Positions 54,284 to 64,000 of a stretch of 64,000 nt of DNA are shown in pieces (the stretch's first letter is position 1; every line of letters starts with the position of its first letter). The position numbers were made by a program, and so were the translations under genes. Source of the DNA: Saccharina japonica (lineage: Eukaryota > Sar > Phaeophyceae > Laminariales > Laminariaceae); the NCBI GenBank assembly GCA_008828725.1, contig MEHQ01000818.1:1-64000 (forward strand), written 5' to 3'. A model generated the notes under the pieces. The model saw nothing but the letters and a program-made list of their open reading frames with translations, did no database searches and was not told the origin of the DNA.

Positions 54284-55472
54284 GTGAGCTTTCTTGTGCG
54301 AACGAATTGTGTCTCAGCGGCCAGCAGATTTTCGCCAAAAATATTCATAGTAAAGGTACACCGGACTGCCGTGTGGTAAATAGAATAGCACTGAAACCTT
54401 TTCCTCTGGTCACTATCCAGTTTTAAACCTCTTGTCGTAGGTTCTTCATTAAGCACCCGAAATCACTTGAAACAGCGATTTAAAGACGTGTGTTTTAAAA
54501 CGAGACACAATGAAGACCTACCTGGTAGAATCTACGAATGCTAATATTAACGATTGAGGTTCACCGGTATGTGTGTTGAACACCTATGGTCGACCGCGGT
54601 GCGTGTTATGCGCGCACTTGTTTCCTTGCGATTATACCTAACGCCAACCCAATTATCGAATTACAGCTGTTAATAATTGGACGTAACTATGTGGAGGCGC
54701 AGAGATGCATTGTCGGACACATCGATTCCAGTGCCCTCCAATACAACGAAGGGAACAGCAGCGTGAATTTCTCCGAGGTTTGAATGCGACATCCGACGAG
54801 TGTTCCATTTAGACTTGAGCCCGTGTTGCACGTATCGCATTGCAGAGCAAGAGTTTCGGGAGACCGCGTCCCGCGTAGGGGCCCTTGGAGAAGTGTTTGC
54901 GGTATGCACGTGAAATCACGCCCGATAAACACTTCGAATTACATCTCGTCAGATTGTTTTACTGGTTTATAGAGTCAACATAAAAACGTATAATACTACA
55001 GAAGTTCACAGTTGTTTTGGTCCAAAGGTACTGGTACATTTGTACAGTGTCGTGCAGTGCGTGAAGAACAATCAAGTCCTTTTCCCGGTTAATAGCAATT
55101 GCAACACAACGAATAAAATAAGTAATCGACCTCAGCCATAATCGCCAGGGCCGAGGGGATCACATGCTTGTACGTATGCACATATTTACATACCATTAGA
55201 ATTACGTAAACATGGGTCGGTCGTTAGTTATGAGTAGACCGTACAACAGTTCTTCTTCGTGATAAATGGCCCCACTTAGCTTTTAGCTTTTCAGTTTTTG
55301 CTGACAGCAGCACGACTGCAGGTCCTCAGACAGAGCTGATGTACATCAGCAGCACATGGTCAACTATTAACAACCGCTGCGATAGCGCATGCCTAAGTCA
55401 TGTGGAGCTACATACATGCAGCAGCAGCAACGGGCGGAAGCAGCGGGCTTTTTGATGCGCAACTACCATAAC

Positions 55473-56678
55473 GCAGTTGCTCGACGGCCGGCATTTGTAC
55501 AGGTCCAGGGAGATACACCAGCATACAGATTATCAGATATAAGAGCTCATGATGTGCTGCTACTGTACAGCCGGCATGTTGTGAGCGAATACAGAGACAC
55601 CATCATACAGACTACCAGTATCAGGCAGAGCTCATCACGATGTACTGATGTACTACAGCAGAGCAAGCAGTACTCAATCGACTTCTTCGACGGTAGCTCA
55701 GGCGGACGGAGTGTGTCTGCGATCTGCGGGGACACGGAAAAACTGTGTTGCTGTACAGGTCTATCATGTATCAATAGTGCTGTAGTGTAGTTACTTTCCC
55801 GGCGAAGAGCTTGCTGTTTTTTGCACTTCCCGTCTGCGCAAGAGGCACTCTTGTTTCGGGAAGTTCACAGGAAACCCTCTGTAAAAACTTGCGCCCAGTG
55901 GGTAAACAAGTCGTACCCGTACGAAGTACGTACACCGCCCCTAATGTACGAGGGCAGAGTATCTTCGTTGTGTCTTCGGGTCTGATGAAAAAAGCAGGTA
56001 CCCATTGTCGACTCGTCCATAGACCAGCATATACCACAGTATATAGGTTGTAAGACAGTTCTTCTTCGTGCAGTTGCTCGACGGCCGGCATTTGTACAAC
56101 TCCAGGGAGATACACCAGCATACAGATTATCAGATATAAGAGCTAATGATGTACTGCTGCTGTACAGCCGGCATTTTGTAAGCGTATAGAGAGACACTAT
56201 CATACAAACTACCAGTATCAGGCAGAGCTCATCACGATGTACTGCTTTAATGCAGCAGAGCAAGCAGTACTCAATCGACGCCTTCGACGGCAGCTCAGGC
56301 GGAAGGAGTGTGTCTGCGGTCAGCGGGGACATGGAATAACTCGTTTATTACTGTGTTGCTGCTGTACATGCCTATCAGGTATTCATAGTGATGCCTAGTT
56401 ACTTGCCCGGAGAATAGCTTGCTGTTTTTTGCACTTCCCGTCTGCGCAAGAGGCACAAATGTTTCCCTATTTTACAGAAAATTCACAGGAAATCCTCTGT
56501 AAAGAATTTCTCCTAGAAAGTAAACAAGTCGTACCCGTACGAAGTACGTCCTGGGGTACGAGTATCATACAAAACGTACACCGGCAGAGTGTCGTCGTTG
56601 TGTCTTCGGGTCTGATGAAAAAAACAGGTACACATTGTCGACACGTCCATGGACCGGCGTAGACCACAGTATATAGGT
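55473..56678. repeat. tandem duplication, two copies of about 600 bp
   Basis: Copy 1 (55,473-56,069) and copy 2 (56,070 to about 56,678) both begin GCAGTTGCTCGACGGCCGGC and share TATCAGATATAAGAGCT, AGCAAGCAGTACTCAATCGA and TGTCTTCGGGTCTGATGAAA. Copies differ by scattered substitutions and small indels. Both are rich in GTAC and CAGCAG. Neither copy keeps a shared open frame, so it is probably non-coding. Confidence 0.8.
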
Positions 56679-58011
56679 TGCCGCTCTGTATTGTCTATTG
56701 CTGCTCTGTTACTGCTGAGGTACTGCGTACGGGGGGGGCACAACCTTACTACTATACGTTTCTTGCGTTGCCCGCATTTGGACGGTTTGATGTAGGCTAA
56801 CTTTCAATGTACTGTGAATTCTTACCTCATTGTGGCCACACTAATCCCGCATACAACTGCAATGTTTGGCAGACTAGTCCAAACCCATCTACAAGCAAAT
56901 TGAATCCGTGCAAGAATCAACCCCCATCCTACCACCACTCCAAAGGAAACCCGTGTACATATATGTCTAGGTACCAAATGGACATTTTCCCGGAATAGTT
57001 TCACTTTTCATCTCCGGCCGCGGGTCTTTTCTCGCGCTGTCGGCTGCGGGGCACGCAGGGGCCCCGCGTGTACACCACGGCGCCAGTGCGGGTCCCGATC
57101 GAAGCCCATGGGGCGTGCTCTGGGCCTTCGAAGTCGCGAAATCTGGCAAATAACTCAGGGGAGACGTTCCGACTTGACACCGCCTTGCAGCTACATGAAA
57201 AACCTGCCGTACGACTTTTGTTTATTGTTTATCCGTGTGAAATGGGATGGTTCATTTTTGACACGCCGCATGAACGGAACGCACACAGCACGCACCTCGC
57301 ACGAGACAACAAGGACCACACCCACATGGAACGAGGCATACATCTAGCGCCATGCATAGTAGTTAATACATTGTTGCATGCGTCTTCTCTCTATGGGTTG
57401 TGTACAGCAGTAGCAGTTGTACGAGACGATTTTTAAATTTCACGCACATTATTCATGTAAATTTGTAATTTGGTTCCATTATTATTTTGGAATCTCCGTA
57501 GAGTACACATACATACATGCCCAGATCTACGAGTACGTTTTTATGTACAGCAGTACGCATATCATATCTAGCCCTCTCTTATCTACGAGCGATAGGCCAA
57601 TCTACCTACGTACGATTACAAGTACGTTAGTACGGTAGGAGTACTACTGCTGCTGTACTTTACGGGAACTGGTCTCTAGTCTAGACTACACATTACAAAG
57701 CAGCCAAGGCGCCCTTTATCAAACAGCACAGCAGTACAGCAGAAGAAGCTGCAGAACACGCAGCAGCCAGCCACTGTTCAGATTGTTGAGTTTGTGGCGG
57801 CTGTTGTTGTTGTGTCCTGTATGCGTGCGCTGGGCCCGTAGTAAACAGCTACGAGTAGCAGGAGGAATCCAGCAGATCTAGTTGTGACAGCTACGAACAA
57901 CGAGTACTGCTTTGGTGTGTTCTGTCTTTCATTGTGTGTGCGTGTGTGTTTGATATATGCGATCCCGGCTTGCACAGCATTCGCATCCATCCTCAGCACG
58001 GCGTGCGTCCA

Positions 58012-58150
58012 CCTGTGCTTGCACTGCAGCTACAGCGGCATGCGCATTTTCTTCTGCCCGGGTTTGCGCAGCAGCCAAAGCCGCCTGAACGTCGTGCGCA
58101 GCATCAACCCGAATAACCTCAGCCTCCGGCGACTTGCTCTCCTCGGACAT
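58012..58150 (-). CDS. possible first exon of an antisense coiled-coil protein
   Basis: From a true ATG at 58,150 the minus strand reads MSEESKSPEAEVIRVDAAHD followed by a heptad-like Ala/Glu/Gln run (VQAALAAAQTRAEENAHAAV, then AAVQAQ). A possible donor CACAG|GTGGAC lies at 58,012; unspliced, the frame runs to 57,929. The composition is unlike a chance frame, but there is no recognisable family and no partner exon was found downstream on the minus strand. The opposite strand is also open, so one of the two is a shadow. Confidence 0.35.
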
Positions 58151-59488
58151 ACTGGGAACTCAAAACTAGTATGTATCACACCTTGGACCTGTAGCTCTGA
58201 CTCTGCTGCACTGCGCTATCACGTGCAGGTCACAACTAGGAACTGGACCAGGTGTATATCACGGGTTACGATTCATACTACCATGTATTTCTGCATTCAT
58301 CTGATTGGCCAAAATTCTTACGTACGTACACAACTCACATTATCTCATTCTTCCGAGAATAATCTGCCTCTGATTTTGATATCACCCGCGCTTTACAGCA
58401 ACGATTAAAAACAACAAAACCGCTAATACCCGTCACGGGTATGGATAACACTTCATACTCGCCGAGAAATTTGGCCCAGGGCACCCGGATATCCAGTTGT
58501 TCGACGGGCACCCTTAGACGAGTACTCGGCTGCTAAACGCGTACCAGGGTACCCGCCCAAAAGGTATTACATACGAGTGAATGCTCTTATCTAGAACCGG
58601 GGCGGGACTCGTCGGGCAACATCTCTGTCATAACTATCGTCTGTATACTCAGCTGGACAGCGCAGAACAGCCGTGATAACTGCAGTACCACTGTGGGATC
58701 GACTTTAAATCCTCCAAAAAATAGTAAGATCGACTTCAGAAACAAAACAAGTCGTTGAGCCTGGACACCAACCTGAAGTTTTTTAACACCGGGAGCCCAC
58801 TGTACCTCAGATACGATATCATCTCGTGACAGTTGTTCTGTTAGGAATGGCCGTCGCTACTACTTTTACAGTCTATTTCCACAGGTTTGCTCCAAAAATC
58901 AAACTATGAAGCATGTGCGATCTATTTTCACCTTGCGACACCCCCGGGATTTCAAGTGACCAACATCCCGAAGGGGAACCTTGTATATATATATATAAAA
59001 ATATTTATCTCTTCTCTACAACCAAGTAAGTAGTGAGTAATCCAGACAAATGCACCCCAAACTCTGGCGACTCAGCTAAAAAACAAAGTTTGGACAAATT
59101 ATGTTTTTTTTTTACTATAAGTTGTCAATACCAAAACACAAAAAAATACGAGGCTGAACATAGATGAGAGGGTTGGTTTTCTTCCCTGTAATTTGAAGTC
59201 TTGAAATGTGGTCTACGTATCGAAACGAAGCTACAAGTTGTCCCAGGCTCGATTTTGTGCCCTTATCTGCGTCATTGGTTTTTCACTTTCAAAATCAGAA
59301 ACATTACGAACGTGACAAATTCTAAGACCTGTCGTTTCACGTTGTAATATTTCACTCCTGAAATCTGTACCCACTAGACGAATAGAGTGGAAAGTTTACG
59401 GTGTATCTGCGATGCAGAGGCGAATAAGATCCGAATACATATATATAGGCTGGGTTAAGCATAACGCCCAAACTTTATTCAGTAGCCA

Positions 59489-59756
59489 ATGTCCACGCCG
59501 TTTTTAGGGGGTAGACTCTGAAATTTGGCACACGTGTTTTATGCGCCCCATCCGAGCCGTTAACGAATGGCGTTTTGTTTTTGTTTTCCGCCAGATACTG
59601 TTTGTTTTGTTTTTGTTTGGGAAATTTGGGTCTTAAGATATTATAAATTTCAGGCGAAATAAAACAAACAAAAATATTCGTTAAAGGCTCGGGTAGGGCG
59701 CATCAAACACGTGTGCCAAAGTTCAGGGTCTATCCCCAAAACACGGCGTGGACATT
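59489..59756. mobile_element. hairpin MITE-like element (268 bp)
   Basis: Left arm AATGTCCACGCCGTTTTTAG is mirrored by CACGGCGTGGACATT at the right end. Pairing continues through GGCACACGTGTTT, ATGCGCCCCATCCGAGCC and GTTAACGAAT for about 85 bp per arm, with a loop region rich in TTTGTTTT. No coding capacity. Confidence 0.72.
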
Positions 59757-60734
59757 AGGACTTTTTGTGCGGTAAAGTGTAAAAATAGGCGTTGCCTCGT
59801 AATTAATTAGTTTCAGTATATATTCGATTTTGGGCGTAAATATAACTTAATATGATCATACGCAGTGAGATCTTCGAATATGTGTGTCAAACGTTTGTAC
59901 AAACATGCATTGGACCACCTGGAAGGGGCTCGTTCAGAAAGACAAAGTGGGGGGGGGGGATGTGTTCCTACGGAAACGCCTGCCTATTGTTGACCTCTTT
60001 GAAGGCCTGTGAGTGATTGGGCCCCATTGTCGGCGGTAGCGCCAGTTCTATGTCCTTGAACAAAAACCTGGCGATTTCACCCCCTTCCACTGTTCATGGC
60101 GGTCAGTATGATACCAAATATGTGGCATTGGAGTTGCTATTGCATGCGGCATTCGGGACTGACAAAATTTGGGGTGATATGCATCAACCAAGTCGTATGT
60201 GTATTCGAACCTCTTGGTGTTCAAATAATATTTCCTGTGGTGTTTTATTTTAGTTTATCAAGCACACCCTGCGATGTGGATATACGGGTAGATGGGTGCG
60301 TTTTGGAGTTGGACAGTTTTGGCCGCACAGGCCATAATATTCAGCTGGTTCGAGTACGATCATAATTCCCCTCCAATGGTCAATCCTTCTACATCTCTTG
60401 TGGCAGTTGAGTGATACAGAGAGGTTTGGTTGGGTCTTGTAAGCACCAGTTAGCAAGCCGACTCACGATCAACCATACATCATGCGACAAAGAACGGTAG
60501 CATACTGAAGGCAAACGAAAGTGCCTTAAAACAATTTTACCTGCGGCGCCAAATCTTCAACAGGCCTCAATATTATCGCATGGGGCAAAAAACATCAACT
60601 TTTGTTTTTGCTTACGGCAAAACTTGCTGCGCTGTACAAAGTACGTGATGCAGCAAGCCGCAACACTCCTTTGCCGTATACCGGATTTAAAGAAAACAAT
60701 TGAGCTGGCGGAACAGCGCAACAATTAAACGCAG

Positions 60735-61001
60735 CCCGTCGCCCTATTCCCCTGTGCACACGAAACACTAAACGCATATGCCACATTTGCCATTTCGCTA
60801 CTGGTGTTCGACAGGATCATCAACACCATGGCGGTGGCCCTCTCCGGCATTGACGCTGTTTGCATGGTAATCTTGATCATCGCCGCCCTCGCCTGGAAAG
60901 GCACTGCGAACGCGAAGAGGGCCGACCTAGCGGTGGTCATAATCCAATTAGTGGTTTTTGTCGGTGAGGCCTTGTTTTTAAGCCCTTTCGTTCTCGTTCT
61001 G
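60735..61001 (+). CDS. exon encoding membrane helices (possibly the C-terminal part of the giant protein)
   Basis: Acceptor AAACGCAG|CCC, possible donor CTG|GTTAGT at 61,002, both phase 0; without splicing the frame ends in TAA at 61,032-61,034. It encodes HETLNAYATFAISLLVFDRI, INTMAVALSGIDAVCMVILI, IAALAWKGTANAKRADL and VVIIQLVVFVGEALFLSPFV, that is three to four hydrophobic helices with a short basic loop (KGTANAKR). Content and strand suit the helices that follow an R-x-P-F motif in TRP-like folds. M6 ends in phase 2, so a connecting exon is missing from my model, or this belongs to a separate gene. Confidence 0.5.
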
Positions 61002-61403
61002 GTTAGTTCCGCGGTGTCTTGTTCGGATCCTTAAGGAACCCCACACACTACTAGAATCACCACGTTCCCAGGGAATGTTGAGCGACTGGCGTTCGACTAT
61101 TGGAGCATCATCGCTCACTCCGGGGTTGAATGGACTGTTGCAGCATCGGAAGAACTCTCGGCAGCATCGGCATGTCACTGTTACGAACGTTGCCAGCATG
61201 GAGGGACGTAACACATGTAGAAACACGCATACCCGCCATTCGTTACGATCATGCAGTGTTGCTTCATTGGTTACCTTCAAAGATCTTGAAAAGGAATTTG
61301 CAACGGCCGCGTGTGACGTCGAAGTTAACGACCGTGTACAGTTGACCCGATAATACCAGACCTGACGGCCGACCTGCTTTCCTTTTTCTTATGTTTGATC
61401 TCG

Positions 61404-61517
61404 CAGCAATGATATTACCAATGTACATTGACATCTCGGCGTTCATCATTGGCTCTGTCTCAAAGCTCATATGGAAAACGGCCATACGGGAGGTCGCGGA
61501 GGACAATGCAGAGGTGG
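61404..61517 (+). CDS. exon-like hydrophobic segment
   Basis: Acceptor-like TTTGATCTCGCAG and donor GAG|GTGGGT frame the peptide MILPMYIDISAFIIGSVSK followed by LIWKTAIREVAEDNAE: one membrane helix and an amphipathic tail. A start ATG at 61,391 is an alternative. Its phase does not fit the exon ending at 61,001, so the link is unproven. Confidence 0.3.
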
Positions 61518-64000
61518 GTCGAGGTTTTCCCTGAAGCACCTTGTACAGTGGTTCGTCGCAAGTACTAACATGTATCGAGGACGGTGGCTTCACCGAAACC
61601 AACCTTGACAACAACACGCGTGCATTGCCCCGCCGCCACCCATTAGTTGGACTTGGTGTTGTCTACGTTTGCTGAGCGGACGAAAAGTGCAGTATCATAG
61701 CGTCATGGCAGAGGTAGTTGCACAGCGATATACTTGGCGACGGGTTCTCCGTATTACAGCTCTATTTCCCACCAAATTAATTAATTTCAGTGAGCACTTA
61801 AAATGTGTCAACTTCCGTTTGGAGTTTCTCCTAACAATGTCGGTACCTTCCATGTTGTTGTACGGCCACGCATCGTGCTAAACAGGCTAAGCGGAGATTC
61901 GTCCGCCGTTACATCTTACGAGCTTGGGCAACTACCTGGTGCAGGATGCTCCGCAAAAACGTGATTGCTTGCGTCGAGGACACGAGTGAAGGCGTTCGCC
62001 GGCCCCGAATATCTACGGGCGACCCCCTTGTTCCTGCTAGTAAAGATGCGCGTCGCATTATTGCTGCGCCAACGGGGCCTTACCCTATATTGGACAACCC
62101 ATCCTGCGTTGACGTTTGTCGTCGCCGGCCGGCGGCGCTCGGCGCCATTAACACCCCCGTAGTCGTAGCACCCGCCCCGTGACACAAGAAAAGACGCCCA
62201 TGTGCATGATTGAAAAGACTGCGGGTTCACAACGTAGGACGGATGTTCATGTCTCCTCTTCATTTGGGTGCAATCACCACAGAAAATATGATTCCACTGT
62301 AAAGACGGTCGTGGTTGTTTGGTTGGTCTCGCGACAGAGATAGACCTGGCTATGGCCAAGCATGCTCCACATTATTGACATGTAGAGTGCTGACAAAGCC
62401 CGAGCCGGATGTACTGTAATATTCTACTGCGGCTTCACCGATCAATTGAAGTCAGTATTGGACTAGATGAGGCCTCTTTCATAAGGTTTCACATGTACCC
62501 TGTTTCGAGTGGGGGGGGTGGGATTGTGCTGCTGCCGGCCTCGATTTATCTAGTTTTCTATCGCTTCGTGACTCGGTTTTTAATAGGCTCACTTTTAAGC
62601 TTTGAGTCTGAAGCCGATGTTTTACCGTGAAGCCTATCTGGCATGCTGTGATCTTGCAAATATTCCTTAGGTGTATCCATTGGCTCCACTTTTGCCGGTA
62701 CGCGTCGTGGATGGTTCAACAGTGATTGGGCTTTTGTGACGAAGGAGAAGGCCGCATGCGGAATCGGCCGTAGCAGACCAAGGGTACCGTTGATGTTCAT
62801 ATGCTTGATAGAGTGCCTCCGCTTTGGTCGGTGCGCGACGCTGCGGTTTAAAAGGGGTTTCATTTTCTGACGAGAACAAAGTCCGTATAAGAAATCGTCC
62901 GCAGAAGACCAGGGCTACTGCTGCTGATATCCAGATGTTTGTTTACCTCTGCCCCGAAGTAACGAGATTGGAGTGTCGCGATGTCAGATTTGTAAGCCCT
63001 CTTGTGGCGGTCGATTGACTTGCACTGTAACATGGAAATCTTCATGAAGCACACGGTATTAGCACCAAATTGACGTTGAAATCGGATTGGCGATGTGTGG
63101 ACTTTAATATAGCGGGAGGCACGAGCCCTCCCTGGAGATACGGTACGACGTTTTGCGTGGCACGCGACCGCCGGGGGCATTGTTATACAATATTTCAACA
63201 TGGAAATATCCCCCCGTATCTCGATATTCCAGGTTTACGTCGCATTTATATCCTCCGACGCGTACAGCTGATGTCGGATTCTCTTAATGACCACTGCAGT
63301 GGTTGCCATACGCTTAAACAAAACATCAAGAAAGCGAGTACCGTAGGAGATAGCTGTGATAGTTTTGCCGCACGAGGGCAATAATAAGTACTTATATATC
63401 TGGACACGTCTGAAGCGCTGCACATAGATTAATGAACACCCTGGTTCACACTGGGCTTCACAGAGAAAATCTTGGTATTTCTATGCACTGTCAGTGGTCG
63501 CGAACAAACGTGGGAATTGTTTCATGGGCTCGGTAATCGGACCGAGCATCGGACAGCCCCTAGGACTCGAGAAGAAACTAACTTACAGAGTCAGATGTTT
63601 GTATATATACTGTAAGTTTGAACTTTATTCAGTTCGATAAGTATAACTCGGAGGTACAGAATAAAGACAACTCCAACCTAGAGGATTTGAAGCATATCGA
63701 CACTTTGGTCGTTGCGTAGTACATTCTCCATACGACGTAGCTGGTACATACACCCGACGCAGCAACGCCAAGCGCTTCAATGTCTGAAGGTACGTCAACG
63801 GACGCTCTCGCCGCCCGGGGGTTGGAGTTGCAGCCGTCTCGCGCTTGAAGGAAGATATTTGCCTTTGAAACGCACTAAACATGAGATGGCGCTCGAAGGT
63901 CTATGCAGTCGTCGTCAGATATCTGTCCATGGGTAAAACGTTGTGGCGTCCCGTCCTCAAAGGTCGTCAATCCGGAGGCAGACCTCCACCCAAAGAGGCC
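61518..64000. other. no supportable gene
   Basis: Both strands contain only short open frames with no recognisable domain, repeat or splice series. A G-run at 62,511-62,519 is the only low-complexity feature. The region may be intron or intergenic. Confidence 0.4.

Larger units (their letters stand above)
54284..60734 (+). other. 6.4-kb intron or intergenic region with duplications
   Basis: Either a very long intron or the end of one gene and start of another. It contains a tandem duplication (55.5-56.7 kb), a GTAC-rich stretch at 57.4-57.7 kb, an antisense coiled-coil open frame (58.0-58.15 kb), AT-rich sequence at 58.9-59.9 kb with a TATATATATATA run, and a hairpin element. I found no exon that would link phase 2 (M6) to phase 0 (the 60,735 exon). 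Confidence 0.4.

Noticed and set aside
54586..54783. Possible exon LLIIGRNYVEAQRC between M6 and the 60.7-kb exon
   Set aside because: Phase 0-0, so it does not solve the phase gap; the donor GAG|GTTTGA is poor and the peptide is not membrane-like.
56967..57149. Minus-strand Pro/Ala-rich frame
   Set aside because: GC-rich chance frame; no splice series, domain or start context that supports it.
61946..62182. Possible transposase fragment (AALGAINTPVVV resembling a DDE-type motif)
   Set aside because: One weak similarity remembered from Harbinger-like proteins; flanking residues do not fit, no terminal repeats, and the minus strand is open for longer.

Overview
The window looks eukaryotic: GT-AG introns, a 5'-truncated non-LTR retrotransposon, MITE-like elements and one protein spread over dozens of small exons. 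Base composition is balanced and the genome looks repeat-rich. I infer a protist or alga, perhaps a heterokont, but nothing here proves the lineage. No tRNA, rRNA, CRISPR or bacterial-type operon was seen.

Most of the window (about 350-54,283, + strand) reads as the inside of one giant gene whose 5' end lies upstream. Positions 1-41.6 kb are a diverged tandem array with a period of about 446-474 bp. Nearly every unit holds one very short exon (usually 84 nt in 1-8.7 kb and 72 nt in 9.4-41.6 kb). Each exon is bounded by a CAG acceptor and a G|GTCAGT or G|GTTAGT donor, encodes a Pro/Thr/Ser/Gln-rich peptide, and begins and ends in intron phase 1. I count 74 usable mini-exons (9 class A, 8 class B, 57 class C) without an in-frame stop, and 9 decayed ones. 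Exon lengths differ only by multiples of three, while intron lengths do not.

From 42.0 to 46.9 kb come seven larger exons (285-315 nt), also phase 1-1 and P/T/S-rich. A 1.8-kb exon (47,730-49,525) encodes a Pro/Ala/Glu/Val-rich stalk with a repeat of roughly 65-70 residues. Exons at 49,966-54,283 then join in compatible phases and encode a multi-pass membrane region ending in an RFKPF motif. An exon at 60,735-61,001 looks like further membrane helices, but its phase requires at least one exon I did not find. The inferred product has a long, probably extracellular mucin-like stalk on a C-terminal membrane module. The 88 exons with compatible junctions contain about 10.9 kb of coding sequence, roughly 3,600 codons.

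Several elements interrupt the gene. A 233-236 bp MITE-like element occurs three times complete and once as a tail at position 1. A truncated LINE lies at about 35.37-37.11 kb on the minus strand. A 1.5-kb fold-back element sits in a membrane-domain intron. A 268-bp hairpin element is at 59.5 kb and a 600-bp tandem duplication at 55.5-56.7 kb. Recent internal amplification shows as a near-identical 938-bp dimer and a 2,319-bp five-unit higher-order repeat. From 61.5 to 64 kb I see no gene I can support.
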